In this document: positions 7,795 to 16,662 of the stretch, piece by piece
How the letters are laid out: every line of letters starts with the position of its first letter
Numbering within the stretch: the first letter of the stretch is position 1
Source of the DNA: Nocardia niigatensis NBRC 100131
GTDB taxonomy: Bacteria > Actinomycetota > Actinomycetes > Mycobacteriales > Mycobacteriaceae
Direction of reading: 5' to 3'
DNA: 64,000 nucleotides
Assembly: GCF_000308655.1 (NCBI RefSeq)
Contig: NZ_BAGC01000001.1
Coordinates: 40,730 to 104,729 of the forward strand
Made by a program: the position numbers and the translations under genes
The notes under the pieces: model-generated
What the model was told of the DNA's origin: nothing
Seen by the model: only the letters and a program-made list of their open reading frames with translations
Databases searched by the model: none

Positions 7795-8565
7795 TCAGAT
7801 GCGGTGCACGCCGCCGTGGAAGGGATTGCCCGCCAGGGCGTGTACGGCGCGGCTGAGGGATTCGATGTCGTGGGCCGGGGCCTCGAACGGGATGCGGATG
7901 TCGTGGTCGGCCTCGATGCCCTCGACGCGGAGGGTGACGCCGTAGCGGTCGATGGCCAGCGGATGGATGAGGGCGCCGCGGCGCAGGGCGTGCGGCAGGC
8001 GGCGGGCCAGCCGGTCCACCACGTCGGGGTGATCGGCCTGAAGGTGTTGCAGCCAACCGGCTTCCAGCGCACAGAACGGATCGGGGCGGGCCTCGCGCAG
8101 CTGTTCGCGGCCGACCGAGTCCGCGCCGGCGGTGTCGGCGACCACCGCGGAATCGATGACCAGCCGCAGCAGCACGGCGGTGTGGCCGACGTCGAGCAGG
8201 TCCGGGTGCGGGTGGTCGGCGGCGACCGCGCCGGCCAGCGCGCGCTGCGCGTGCGCGGGCACGGTGTGCGCCCAGCCGCGCAGCCAGACCAGGGCGCGGA
8301 CGCGTTCGCGCAGAGGGAGCGGGGCCTGGTCGGTGAGTTCGAGGACGGCGGGGGAGCCGTTGGTGCCACAGCCGTGGACCAGACCGGCGGCGCTGGAGTT
8401 CATCGGGACCGCCATCACCATGTCCCCGCACTGCCGCAGTAGATGCACGGAGGTGGGCACCGGGTCGAGGCCGGGCAGGGCCAGGACCGCGCTCTCGGCG
8501 TGCGCGCAGGCGCTGTGCACGCGTTCGGCGGTAGTGGGTGCGACGACCTGGGCCGCGTGAGGCAT
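7795..8565 (-). CDS. DUF2470 domain protein, probably iron-regulated
   Basis: A 256-aa protein. ATG 8565 (MPHAAQVVAPTT) is preferred over GTG 8571 because GGAG at 8572-8575 gives 6-base spacing to the ATG. The C-terminal 80 residues (VVDRLARRL ... DYDIRIPF-like region) form the DUF2470 domain found at the end of HugZ-type haem-utilisation proteins. A 16/19 match to the DtxR/IdeR box lies about 20 bases upstream. It corresponds by order to Rv3839, reported as IdeR-regulated. A role in iron or haem handling is inferred; no catalytic residues are evident. Confidence 0.85.
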   Translation of the reverse strand: MPHAAQVVAPTTAERVHSACAHAESAVLALPGLDPVPTSVHLLRQCGDMVMAVPMNSSAAGLVHGCGTNGSPAVLELTDQAPLPLRERVRALVWLRGWAHTVPAHAQRALAGAVAADHPHPDLLDVGHTAVLLRLVIDSAVVADTAGADSVGREQLREARPDPFCALEAGWLQHLQADHPDVVDRLARRLPHALRRGALIHPLAIDRYGVTLRVEGIEADHDIRIPFEAPAHDIESLSRAVHALAGNPFHGGVHRI

Positions 8566-8585
8566 ACGCACCTCCGTAGTAGAAA

Positions 8586-8604
8586 TTAGGTAAACCTAAG
8601 CTAA
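8586..8604 (-). promoter_or_regulatory. DtxR/IdeR-type iron box
   Basis: TTAGGTAAACCTAAGCTAA matches the 19-bp consensus TTAGGTTAGSCTAACCTAA at 16 positions by my count. It lies 21 bases upstream of the DUF2470 start codon, where an iron-loaded repressor would block transcription. It is also within 100 bases of the divergent gene at 8681. Confidence 0.8.
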
Positions 8605-8680
8605 GTGACGCACGTCGCCGGCGCAAGAGCTTCATCGGAGGCCGCGACAGTCGCCTCGCGCCGATCGCTACCGTGAAGGC

Positions 8681-9100
8681 GTGCCACACGATTCGTCCCC
8701 CGCGCCCGAACCGGTCGCTCTCACCCTGTCCGTCCCGCCCCGCCCGGCCCGCGGGCTGACCGCGGATCTGGTCCGCCCGATCTCGGCCGATCCCGGCGTC
8801 GAGGTGCTGGACCTGGCGCTCGACGACGAGGCGGTCTCGGAGTTCCTGGTGCGAATCGTGCACGGCGACAGCGGTTTCGTGGCCCGCGCCGACTCCGGCG
8901 AACGGGCGCTGGCGGGCGTGGCGGCGACCGTGGCCGCGCTCTGCGGCGAGGACATTCGCGCCGCGCTCGCCGCACCGGACATCGCGTTCCTCACCGGGCT
9001 GAAACCGCCCGCGGTCGAGGCGTTCCGCGAGGTGCTGCTGGCCGTCGAAACCGTCGAGGTCGCGGCCGTGACCACCGCTCTCGCGGTGCTGGGCGGCTGA
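8681..9100 (+). CDS. hypothetical protein, 139 aa
   Basis: An open frame from GTG 8681 (VPHDSSPAPEPVALTLS). A small Ala/Val-rich soluble protein with no signal or membrane segment. The middle part, AGVAATVAALCGEDIRAAL, suggests helices. I recognise no family. It reads away from the DUF2470 gene and ends about 80 bases before pheA on the same strand. The shared intergenic region has an iron box, so iron control is possible but not shown. Confidence 0.65.
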   Translation: MPHDSSPAPEPVALTLSVPPRPARGLTADLVRPISADPGVEVLDLALDDEAVSEFLVRIVHGDSGFVARADSGERALAGVAATVAALCGEDIRAALAAPDIAFLTGLKPPAVEAFREVLLAVETVEVAAVTTALAVLGG

Positions 9101-9183
9101 ACCCGCCGCGCCCGGGGTGCGAAGTTACCCAGGAGTTGACCAAACCGGGGGGTGACCGGGCACACGCAAGTAATGTCGTAACC

Positions 9184-10101
9184 GTGCCGCGTATCGCCTA
9201 CTTCGGGCCGTCGGGAACCTTCACGGAGATGGCCCTGGCCAAACTGGAGTCCATCGGAGTCTTCGATGGACCGGTCGACCGTGTCCCGGCCCCGAGCCAG
9301 GGCGCGGCCGTCGAGCTGGTGCGGGCCGGAAAAGCCGAGGGCGCGGTGGTGCCGATCGAGAGTTCGGTCGAGGGCTCCATCGCACCGACCCTGGACGCGC
9401 TGGCCGTCGGCCCGCGGTTGCAGATCATCGCGGAAACCGATCTGGACGTGGCCTTCACCATCGTCGGCCGCCCCGGCATCGGGCTCGACGAGGTGCGCCG
9501 CATCGCCGCGTATCCGGTCGCGGCCGCGCAGGTGCGCATGTGGCTGGCCGTCAACATGCCGCTGGCCGAGATGTACACCTCCGCCTCCAATGCCGCGGCC
9601 GCCGAGGACGTCGTCGCCGGGCACGCCGAGGCCGCGGTCTCCACCACGCTGGCCGGGCAGCGCCTGGGCCTGGCCACCCTGGCCGACGGCGTCGCCGACG
9701 TGGAACGGGCCGTCACCCGCTTCGTGCTGGTCGCACCGCCGCGGCCCGCGCCGCCGCGCACCGGGGCCGACCGCACCTCGATCGTGCTGGAGCTGGCCAA
9801 CGAGCCCGGCTCGCTCATGCGCGCGTTCGCCGAATTCGCCACCCGCGGTATCGATCTGACCCGCATCGAATCCCGGCCCACCCGCACCGGCATGGGCACC
9901 TACCGTTTCTATCTGGACTGCGTCGGGCATATCGACGATGCCGCGGTCGCCGAGGCCCTGAAGGCCCTGCACCGCACCGCGGCCCGGATCCGTTTCCTCG
10001 GCTCCTGGCCCGCCACCTCGTCCACCGGCACCCCGCCGCCGCTGGACGCACCCGCCGCGGCCTGGCTGGCCGATCTGAAGAAGGGGGTGGCCGACCTGTG
10101 A
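9184..10101 (+). CDS. pheA: prephenate dehydratase
   Basis: A 305-aa enzyme converting prephenate to phenylpyruvate in phenylalanine synthesis. GTG 9184 (VPRIAYFGPSGTFTE) is chosen by match to the family N-terminus. The catalytic PDT domain occupies residues 1-185, with GAVVPIESSVEGS and the conserved AVTRFVLV. The C-terminal ACT domain for phenylalanine feedback starts near residue 200, with ANEPGSLMRAFAEFATRGI and the ligand motif IESRPT. The stop overlaps the next GTG by 4 bases. It matches Rv3838c pheA in content and order. Confidence 0.96.
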   Translation: MPRIAYFGPSGTFTEMALAKLESIGVFDGPVDRVPAPSQGAAVELVRAGKAEGAVVPIESSVEGSIAPTLDALAVGPRLQIIAETDLDVAFTIVGRPGIGLDEVRRIAAYPVAAAQVRMWLAVNMPLAEMYTSASNAAAAEDVVAGHAEAAVSTTLAGQRLGLATLADGVADVERAVTRFVLVAPPRPAPPRTGADRTSIVLELANEPGSLMRAFAEFATRGIDLTRIESRPTRTGMGTYRFYLDCVGHIDDAAVAEALKALHRTAARIRFLGSWPATSSTGTPPPLDAPAAAWLADLKKGVADL

Positions 10102-10784
10102 CCGGCAAACTCATCCTGGTCCGGCACGGCGAAACCGAGGGCAATGTCGGCAAGATCCTCGACACCCGGCTGCCGGGCCTGCCCCTCACCGAACGCGGTG
10201 TGGCGCAGGCGAAGACCTACGGCGCGAACTTGATCGCCCCGCCGCAGCGGCTGTTCTCCTCGGCCGCGCTGCGCGCCCGGCAGACCGGCGGCTACATCGA
10301 GGCGGCCACCGGCGTCGCACTCGATGTGCTGGAGGACCTGCAGGAGGTGCAGCTCGGCGACCTCGAGGGGATGAACACCCCGGCCGCGCACGAGGAGTTC
10401 CAGAGGGTCTATCACGCTTGGCATTTCGGAGATCTCAGCGTCAGAGTGCCCGGCGGCGAATCCGGTGAGGACGTCCTCGCCCGCTACATCCCGGCCCTGC
10501 ACCGACTACGCGACGATTATCTGAGCCGTCCGGATGCCCACGATGTGATCGTGGTCAGCCACGGTGCGGCCATGCGGCTGGTCTCTCGCGAATTGACCGG
10601 GGTGCCCAGGCATTTCGCCGCCAGCAATCACCTGGACAATACCGAGACCATCGAGCTGCAGCCGTTCGAGGACGGCCGCTGGACGTGCACCCGCTGGGGT
10701 CGCTATGCCGCGCCGTTCGGCGACACCACCGCGCCTGCCGCCGACGACCAGACGGAGAACATCGGCGACGACCCGATGGGTTAG
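10098..10784 (+). CDS. histidine phosphatase (phosphoglycerate mutase family)
   Basis: A 228-aa protein of the histidine phosphatase superfamily. The phospho-acceptor motif LVRHGETEGN lies at residues 6-15 and the second catalytic His is in VVSHGAAMRLV. Conserved LFSSAALRARQT and GLPLTERG are present. It is coupled to pheA by a GTGA overlap. M. tuberculosis has the equivalent gene (Rv3837c) beside pheA, and its substrate is uncertain there. The stop codon overlaps the stop of the convergent espG-like gene by 3 bases. Confidence 0.93.
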   Translation: MTGKLILVRHGETEGNVGKILDTRLPGLPLTERGVAQAKTYGANLIAPPQRLFSSAALRARQTGGYIEAATGVALDVLEDLQEVQLGDLEGMNTPAAHEEFQRVYHAWHFGDLSVRVPGGESGEDVLARYIPALHRLRDDYLSRPDAHDVIVVSHGAAMRLVSRELTGVPRHFAASNHLDNTETIELQPFEDGRWTCTRWGRYAAPFGDTTAPAADDQTENIGDDPMG

Positions 10785-11596
10785 GCCGGGAATTCCGTTC
10801 GCAGCGGCAGGGATTCGATGAGATCCCGCAGCGCCGTGCGCAGCCGGGCGGGGGTGCCGCTCGCCAGGGACGTCCACTTGCTGCCGTCCGCGGCGCTGCC
10901 GGTCAGGGCGAGGAAGCGGCCGTGCCGGGTGTTGTACACCGCGAGGTGGCTGCCGGCCACGTCGCGCGTGCCGTCGCCGTAGCGCACGCCGACGATCTCG
11001 GCGTGCGAATTCACCTGCACCAGAGCCGAAGCGAGGACAGGAGCGTCGCGGTTCGGGCTGCCCACCGCGGCCAGTCGGGTGGCCGTGGTGGCGGCATCGC
11101 CGGCGTCGTCGAAGACGGGGGTCAGATCGGTGGTGGGCGCGTTCATACCGGACAGTTCCAGCGGGTCGGCCGGGCCGAGCGCGGCCATGAGGATGCCCGG
11201 TAGATCGTGGCCGGCCTCGTCGATGACATAGGAGTCGGTACCGCGCAACGCGACCACCTCGAACTCGTCGCCTTTGGCCAGGCAGCACCGGTTGACCCGC
11301 CCCGACACGTACCAGCGCAGGGCCAGCACCCAGTGCGGCCGGTAGAGCACGCGCAGCCGCTCGGCCAGTTCCGGATGCACCTCGTCGCCGTCGAGCAGGG
11401 CGCGCTCGGCGAGGGTGGTGGCCGCGGCGGCCATGGCAGTCTTGTGGTCGGCGGCATTGTCGTAGCGGCCCAGGGCATTCAGTACCACCGGCAGTTCATC
11501 GATGCCCAATGTCTCCAGGAGATACTGCATTTCGTCGAGTGACAGCGTGATCGACCGCAGCGTCGACGGCCCGCGGCCCGCGCCGAGGACGGTCAC
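10781..11596 (-). CDS. EspG family ESX-associated chaperone
   Basis: A 271-aa EspG-type protein; these chaperones bind PE-PPE heterodimers in the cytoplasm and deliver them to type VII (ESX) secretion. The fold pattern is recognisable from the N-terminal TLSLDEMQYLLETLGIDELP and a central EFEVVALRGTDSYVIDEAG. The start is GTG 11596, overlapping the PPE stop by 4 bases, so PE, PPE and EspG are translationally linked. No ESX core gene (eccABCDE, mycP, esxAB) is present in the window, so the machinery must be elsewhere. Confidence 0.88.
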   Translation of the reverse strand: MTVLGAGRGPSTLRSITLSLDEMQYLLETLGIDELPVVLNALGRYDNAADHKTAMAAAATTLAERALLDGDEVHPELAERLRVLYRPHWVLALRWYVSGRVNRCCLAKGDEFEVVALRGTDSYVIDEAGHDLPGILMAALGPADPLELSGMNAPTTDLTPVFDDAGDAATTATRLAAVGSPNRDAPVLASALVQVNSHAEIVGVRYGDGTRDVAGSHLAVYNTRHGRFLALTGSAADGSKWTSLASGTPARLRTALRDLIESLPLRTEFPA

Positions 11597-12756
11597 CGGT
11601 CGGCCGACGGGTCGCCGCCGATGACCGCGGGCGCGATGACCCGGCCGTCGGCGAACGCCGCCGTCGAGTGTCCGTAGTCGTGCCCGCGGTGCGGCTCCTC
11701 CTCGTCACTGCCCTGCGTGCCGAGCAACGAGCCGGTGCCGATCGAGCGGACCGGCACGGTCGCGGCCTGGGGGATGGTCGTGCTCATCGGTGCGGCGATC
11801 GGCGCCGCGGGAGCCGTTGTGCCACCGGTGTTTCCGAGACCCGCGCCCCAGCCGTCGGGCAGCCGCAGCGCGCCCGCCCCGTTGCCGACATAGACCGACA
11901 CGCCGCCACCGGTGACGGACACCGCCTGTGTGTCCACTGCCGCGCCGCCCACACCCGCCGGGACCGGCAGGCCGGAGGTTCCGAGTCCGGGCGGCTGCGT
12001 CACCGCGTTGGCAACGGCCGTAATCGCTGTGTTCGCAAAATCTCCCACACCGGTGACGCCACTGGTGACGACGGCACCCGCCATCTGCGCGACCTGGGAC
12101 AGCGCACCGGTCACGGCCGGATTCTGGGTGAGCACGGCGGCCGCGCCGAGCACCGCCTGCAGTGGATCGCTGCCATTGGCGAGCGCGTCCGCGCCCGGGT
12201 TCGCCGCGCCCGCGCCCACGGCGATGGGCGGCGGCATCAGGAACTGCCCGGGCGTGGCCACCATCGAACTCGTTGCGGCCTCATAGGTTTCCATCACCAG
12301 CGCGGCGCGGATGTCCAGCGCCAGCTTGGCCGCCTCCGCCGCTTCCGCGGTGCCGTTGAGCGCACCGCCGCTGGAGTAGGCGGCCACCCGCGCGGTCTCC
12401 ACGGCCGCGATCTCCGGCAGGCTCGGCATGGCGAGCGCGGCCACGGTGTAGGCGGTGGCATTGGCGGCGGCCTTGCCCGCCATCACGCCCGCCATGACGG
12501 CCTGCTGCTCGGCCCACACAGTGAAACCGCCCAGGCGGGCAAGCACATTCAGGCCGTTCAGTCCCTCGAGACCGACGCCGAGCTCGGCCATAACCCGCGC
12601 CACCGTGGTGGTGGCGTCCACCCAGGAGGCGGTGAGCGCGCCCCAGGCGCTGCCCGCGGCCGCGATCGGAATGGCGTGCGCGCCGGCATTGAGGCAGACG
12701 GAATTGAATTCGGCCATGCGGGGCAGCCAGAACACCCCCGTGATTCCCAGCGTCAT
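11593..12756 (-). CDS. PPE family protein
   Basis: A 387-aa protein from ATG 12756 (MTLGITGVFWLPRMAEFNS). The N-terminal 170 residues match the helical PPE domain, including the W-x-G-like SAWGALTASW and long Ala-rich helices, although the literal Pro-Pro-Glu signature is replaced. The C-terminal half is Gly/Ala/Pro-rich and low-complexity, ending in a His-containing acidic segment. It forms an operon with the PE gene 14 bases upstream and espG-like downstream (4-base overlap). It is probably secreted as a heterodimer with that PE protein through an ESX system. Confidence 0.9.
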   Translation of the reverse strand: MTLGITGVFWLPRMAEFNSVCLNAGAHAIPIAAAGSAWGALTASWVDATTTVARVMAELGVGLEGLNGLNVLARLGGFTVWAEQQAVMAGVMAGKAAANATAYTVAALAMPSLPEIAAVETARVAAYSSGGALNGTAEAAEAAKLALDIRAALVMETYEAATSSMVATPGQFLMPPPIAVGAGAANPGADALANGSDPLQAVLGAAAVLTQNPAVTGALSQVAQMAGAVVTSGVTGVGDFANTAITAVANAVTQPPGLGTSGLPVPAGVGGAAVDTQAVSVTGGGVSVYVGNGAGALRLPDGWGAGLGNTGGTTAPAAPIAAPMSTTIPQAATVPVRSIGTGSLLGTQGSDEEEPHRGHDYGHSTAAFADGRVIAPAVIGGDPSADR

Positions 12757-12770
12757 GCGCGTGTCTCCCC

Positions 12771-13082
12771 CTACACCTGGATCGCGGCGATTCCGGCCGC
12801 GCGCACCGCGTCCTGGGCCAGGTATTCGGCCACCTGGCCGCGCAGGGTGGCGGCGGCGTGATGCAGTTCGAGAATGCCCTGGGCGGCCGAGTGGTCGTGG
12901 GTCAGTGCGGCGTTGTTGAAATGCGCCGCGGCCAGGCAGGACACCTCTTCGGTGCCGGAGGGGAGGACATGGGTGGCCGGAGCCGTCGCGCTCGCCGCCG
13001 CGGCCAGGCGTTCGGCGAGCAGATCGAGTTCCAGGGCGGCCGCGAGTATCACTTCGGGCTGCACCAGGACGTGGCCGACCAT
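12771..13082 (-). CDS. PE family protein
   Basis: A 103-aa PE-only protein from ATG 13082. The Pro-Glu signature is at residues 9-10 (MVGHVLVQPEVILAAAL). Two long helices follow, and the C-terminal YLAQD fits the YxxxD/E type VII secretion signal. Length equals a bare PE domain. It is the first gene of the PE-PPE-EspG operon. Position between the homologues of Rv3837c and Rv3836 suggests insertion into an otherwise conserved order. Confidence 0.9.
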   Translation of the reverse strand: MVGHVLVQPEVILAAALELDLLAERLAAAASATAPATHVLPSGTEEVSCLAAAHFNNAALTHDHSAAQGILELHHAAATLRGQVAEYLAQDAVRAAGIAAIQV

Positions 13083-13161
13083 GATCGAACTCCCTTCCGC
13101 GTTCCACCCGGTTGTGAAGATTGGACGCGGAGGTTCGCCGATCGGTTCCCGACGCGGTGAT

Positions 13162-13515
13162 TCAGCCCCAGCCCAGCTGATGAAGGCGTTCGTCGTCGAT
13201 CCCGAAATAGTGCGCGATCTCGTGGATCACGGTGATCGCCACCTCTTCGACCACCTCTTCTTCGCTGCGGCACATCCCGAGGATGGCCTCGCGGTAGATG
13301 GTGATGGTGTCGGGCAGCGCGCCCGCGTAGTGGCTGTAGTCCCGGTCGGTGAGGGCGATGCCGTGATAGAGGCCGAGCAGGTGGGGGTCCTCGTCGCTGC
13401 GCGGCTCGATGAGCACCACCACATTGTCGATCGCCCGTGACAACTCCGGCGGAATCAGATCGAGGGCGTCGCCGACCAGTTCCTCGAACCGGTCGTCGGA
13501 CATGGAGACGGGCAT
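13162..13515 (-). CDS. zincin-like metallopeptidase family protein
   Basis: A 117-aa minimal zincin of the DUF1025 type. The metal site is VIHEIAHYFGIDDERL (HExxHxxGxxD), and LLGLYHGIALTDRDYSHY is typical of the family. ATG 13515 is used; ATG 13503 (MSDDRFEEL) is an alternative. Biochemical function is unproven in this family. It corresponds to Rv3836 by order. The septum-formation gene ends 19 bases upstream on the same strand, suggesting an operon. Confidence 0.9.
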   Translation of the reverse strand: MPVSMSDDRFEELVGDALDLIPPELSRAIDNVVVLIEPRSDEDPHLLGLYHGIALTDRDYSHYAGALPDTITIYREAILGMCRSEEEVVEEVAITVIHEIAHYFGIDDERLHQLGWG

Positions 13516-13534
13516 GCCTACAGCTTCCGCCGCG

Positions 13535-14698
13535 TCACCGGGGCTGGGGGATCACCGGCGGGGCCGCGCCGGGCAGCGGCGGCGGGGTGTAGCGGCCGTT
13601 GTTGGGCGGCGGGACCGGGGCCTGGCCGTCGATCTGGATGTCGCCCTTGGCCGATCCGGTGATGGTGGCGAAGCCCTCCTGATCGGCGCCCTTGCCGACC
13701 ATGCAGTTGAGGCTGCGGGAGCCGGCCAGCCAGCTGCGCGTGTCGATGGCGTCCCAGAACAGGGTGAGGGTCTTGTTGCGCAGTGCGTCGGGAGCGCCGA
13801 GGTAGTCGCCGGCGTCCTTGGCGCACTCGTCCTCCATGTACTTGTCCTGATCGTCCTTCGAGGGCGGGCCGCCGTTGAAGTGGGTGGCCAGGTCCACGGT
13901 GGAGACGATCTCGAAGGCGTGCGGCTGGGTGCAGTCGACCGGATCGGTGGGCAGGCTGGACTTGATGCCGATACAGGTGCCCACGTCGTAGACCTTGGAC
14001 TGGTTGATCTCGCGCACGCTGCCGGTGATGGGCTTGGTGGCGAGGCCCTGGCTGCCGGAGACCTGCAGGCCGCAGCGCAGCGTCCGCTCGCCCGCCTTCC
14101 AGCCCGCCTCACCCGGATTGATCAGGCCGACAACGAATTTGCCGCGCGGGTCCAGGCGGCCGCCGAGATACTCCTGGGCCGCGCTGACGCAGTGTTCGTC
14201 GCGCAGTTCGGAGAAGCGCAGCGAGTCCGGGAAGCGGGACCCGGGCCCGAACTCCTTGCCGGGGTACTTGCTCAGGTCGATGTCCGCGGTGACCTCGAAC
14301 AGGTGCTTGCCGGCGCAGTCGACCTTGGTGAGGTCACCGGCATTGGCCTTGGACCAGGTCAGGCAGTCGCCTTCCTTGGCGGTGCCGAAGGCCGCGCCCG
14401 CGACCGCGCCGGTGGGCTGGGCGGCCCCCGGGGCGTGCGCCCTTACCCGGTTGGAGTCGAAGCCGTTGGAGACGAACATGGTGATGAGCACGGCCAGCGT
14501 GACGCCGACCGCCATCGCCAGCAGCCCCCACCGCACCGTCGACGCCGACAGCGGACCGTTCTGGTCCAGCTTGGATTCCATGGCGCGGAACGGCTTCAGC
14601 ACGCTGTCCAGCGCAGTCGGTTTCCGACGGTTCGGCGGCCCGGGCCGCTGCGAGGACGACGGCGCGGGCCACTGCGGAGGCATCTGTTGCTCAGGCAT
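13535..14698 (-). CDS. septum formation family membrane protein
   Basis: A 387-aa protein. ATG 14698 (MPEQQMPPQWPAPSS) is chosen; a longer frame continues through the dispersed repeat and is considered spurious. A Pro-rich cytoplasmic tail is followed by one membrane segment (about residues 82-102, WGLLAMAVGVTLAVLITMFV). The extracellular part holds two related Cys-containing modules (GDCLTW ... HLFEVTADID and GTCIGI ... HAFEIVSTVD), the septum_form signature. It corresponds to Rv3835. Its precise role is not known. Repeat copy B lies just upstream. Confidence 0.88.
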   Translation of the reverse strand: MPEQQMPPQWPAPSSSQRPGPPNRRKPTALDSVLKPFRAMESKLDQNGPLSASTVRWGLLAMAVGVTLAVLITMFVSNGFDSNRVRAHAPGAAQPTGAVAGAAFGTAKEGDCLTWSKANAGDLTKVDCAGKHLFEVTADIDLSKYPGKEFGPGSRFPDSLRFSELRDEHCVSAAQEYLGGRLDPRGKFVVGLINPGEAGWKAGERTLRCGLQVSGSQGLATKPITGSVREINQSKVYDVGTCIGIKSSLPTDPVDCTQPHAFEIVSTVDLATHFNGGPPSKDDQDKYMEDECAKDAGDYLGAPDALRNKTLTLFWDAIDTRSWLAGSRSLNCMVGKGADQEGFATITGSAKGDIQIDGQAPVPPPNNGRYTPPPLPGAAPPVIPQPR

Positions 14699-14717
14699 CG
14701 GTGCTGAGCTTAATTGT

Positions 14718-14819
14718 CTCCGCTTCGCTCCGGTGGGTTCGCGGCCGAGGCGCAGGTCCCATTGAGCCGGAAGCTCGGTCTTCCGCTCCGTCGGTCCAGA
14801 CCGAGCCGGGCCGCGAACC
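14718..14819 (-). repeat. structured dispersed repeat, copy B
   Basis: Read on the minus strand: outer arm GGTTCGCGGC (14819-14810), inner arm CTCGGTCT (14805-14798), inner arm AGACCGAG (14781-14774), outer arm GCCGCGAACC (14745-14736), and the tail CCGGAGCGAAGCGGAG (14733-14718). The ATG of the septum-formation gene is 19 bases downstream. All arms are perfect complements. The internal GACGGAGCGG is shared with copy C. Confidence 0.75.
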
Positions 14820-14874
14820 ATGAGTGCTCTGCTTCGGCCCTCGGTGCTGGTGGGGCATCAAGCTGGTGGGAGTT

Positions 14875-16464
14875 CTACGCCAGGATGAGCTGGGCCGCCT
14901 TCTCGCCGATCATGACCGCCGGGGCGTGGGTGTGGCCGCGGGTGATCACCGGCATGACCGACGTGTCGGCCACCCGCAGGCCCTCGATGCCGCGGACTCG
15001 CAGTTCGGGATCCACCACGCTGGATTCGTCGCGGCTCATGGCGCAGGTGCCGACCGGGTGGTACAGCGTGTGCGAGTGGTCCTCGAGGCAGCGCCGCAGC
15101 ACCTCCTCCATCGGGGTGTCGGAGGGGACGGCCGGCTGCATGAGCTCGCCGATGTGTGCCTTCAGCGCGGGCTGATGCGCGATGTCGGCGCACATGCGCA
15201 GCCCGGCGAGCAGGGCGGCGCGGTCGGCGGGCTCGGCGCAGTAGCGCGGGTTGATGCGCGGCGCGGTGAACGGGTCGGGGGAGGTGAGGGTGACGAAGCC
15301 GATGGATTCGGGCTTGAGCAGCACGGCGGCGAAGGTGAGCGCGTGCCCGTCCGGATCGCCCAGGCCCTCGGCGATGTAGGGCGCGGGCGCGAAGATGAGT
15401 TCCAGGTCGGGCAGGTCGAGATCCTCGCGGCTGCGTGTGAACCCGTAGGCCTCGCCGATATTGGAGGTCAGCTGCCCGCGCCGCAGCACCAGGTAGTTGG
15501 CGAGCTCGAGCAGGTTCTTGTCCGCGCCGTAGAGGCTGCCGCCGGTGGTCCGGTAGACGATCGGCGCGGCCAGGTGGTCGCGCAGGCCGCGCCCGACCTC
15601 GGGCAGGTGCCGCACGACGGGGATGCCCAGTTCCTGCAGCCGGTCGCCGTCGCCGATGCCGGAGAGCATGAGCAGTTGCGGGGTGTTGATGGCGCCGCCG
15701 GACAGCACGACCTCGCGCTTGGCGGTGATCTGCTTGGTCTCGGCGCCGATCCGGAATTCCACGCCGATGGCCCGCGTGCCCTCGAACAGCACCCGGGTGG
15801 CGTGCGCGTCGGTGACGACGGTGATGTTGCGGCCCTGCTGCCGGGCGGGCCGCAGGTAGGCGTCGGCGGTGCTCCAGCGCGCGCCGCGCTTCTGGGTCAC
15901 CATGGTCTGCGAGAAGCCCTGCGGCCGATCCAGATTCGCGCGTTCCACCGGGTAACCGGCCTCGGCGGCGGCCTGCAGGTAGGCGTGGGTGAGCGGGCGC
16001 GGGCTGCGCTGGCGGGAGACGTGCAGCGGCCCGTTGCGGCCTTCGCCGGGTTCGGCGGCCTCCTCGACCGATTCCATGCCCTGGAAGATGGGGAGCACCT
16101 GCTCGAAGGACCAGCTCGGTCCGGCGTAGCGGGCCCACTCGTCGTAGTCGGCGGCGAAGCCGCGCACCCACATCATGGCGTTCATGGAGGAGGAGCCGCC
16201 GAGCATCTTGCCGCGCGGCCAGTAGACCCGGCGGTCGCTGAGTTCGGGCTGGGGTTCGGTGCGGTAGTTCCAGTCGTTGGGGCCCTGGAACAGCTGGTTG
16301 AACGCCGCGGGAATGTGGGCGAATTTGTCGCTGTCCTCGCCGCCGGCCTCCAGGACCACGACGCTGACGCCGGGTCGCTCGCTCAGTTTCGCGGCCACTG
16401 CGGCCCCCGCGGATCCGGCTCCGACGACCACGAAATCGGCGGTGTGCGGGGTGTATTGGGGCAT
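14875..16464 (-). CDS. GMC family FAD-dependent oxidoreductase
   Basis: A 529-aa glucose-methanol-choline oxidoreductase. ATG 16464 ([11 protein letters not shown]) is chosen because GAGGAG lies 5 bases upstream; GTG 16470 adds two residues. The FAD-binding loop is [16 protein letters not shown], followed by [16 protein letters not shown]. The second signature is [17 protein letters not shown]. The catalytic His is in [11 protein letters not shown] and the C-terminal [13 protein letters not shown] closes the fold. The substrate alcohol cannot be read from sequence; choline dehydrogenase-like enzymes are nearest in layout. It sits between two genes that are closer together in M. tuberculosis. 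Confidence 0.93.
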   Translation of the reverse strand: MPQYTPHTADFVVVGAGSAGAAVAAKLSERPGVSVVVLEAGGEDSDKFAHIPAAFNQLFQGPNDWNYRTEPQPELSDRRVYWPRGKMLGGSSSMNAMMWVRGFAADYDEWARYAGPSWSFEQVLPIFQGMESVEEAAEPGEGRNGPLHVSRQRSPRPLTHAYLQAAAEAGYPVERANLDRPQGFSQTMVTQKRGARWSTADAYLRPARQQGRNITVVTDAHATRVLFEGTRAIGVEFRIGAETKQITAKREVVLSGGAINTPQLLMLSGIGDGDRLQELGIPVVRHLPEVGRGLRDHLAAPIVYRTTGGSLYGADKNLLELANYLVLRRGQLTSNIGEAYGFTRSREDLDLPDLELIFAPAPYIAEGLGDPDGHALTFAAVLLKPESIGFVTLTSPDPFTAPRINPRYCAEPADRAALLAGLRMCADIAHQPALKAHIGELMQPAVPSDTPMEEVLRRCLEDHSHTLYHPVGTCAMSRDESSVVDPELRVRGIEGLRVADTSVMPVITRGHTHAPAVMIGEKAAQLILA

Positions 16465-16586
16465 GCTCACTCCTCGGAAAGACCACGGCGGAGCCGCTGC
16501 CGGACTCCTGCCGTCCCATGCCGCTTACCCTAGGGTGGATTTCACCCGGTCGTGGGGTGGATCGATCGGATCGGGAGCCGAAACCG

Positions 16587-16604
16587 ATTCGATCAAGATC
16601 GAAT
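16587..16604. promoter_or_regulatory. operator-like palindrome between GMC and serS
   Basis: ATTCGATC (16587-16594) and GATCGAAT (16597-16604) are perfect complements around AA. It lies in the divergent promoter region, 59 bases upstream of serS. It is short for a terminator, so a regulator-binding site is more likely. The regulator is unknown. Confidence 0.35.
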
Positions 16605-16662
16605 AGCGAAGCCGCGGACCTACACGAAATCCGGTAGCGGCCGCCCACTAGGCTCAATGGTC

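Noticed and set aside
14824..16533. A 569-codon plus-strand frame opposite the GMC oxidoreductase
   Set aside because: Arg/Gly/Ala-rich translation without motifs; the minus strand carries a complete GMC enzyme.
16471..16662. T-box leader for serS
   Set aside because: No T-box sequence or specifier-loop layout could be recognised; only a short palindrome is present.
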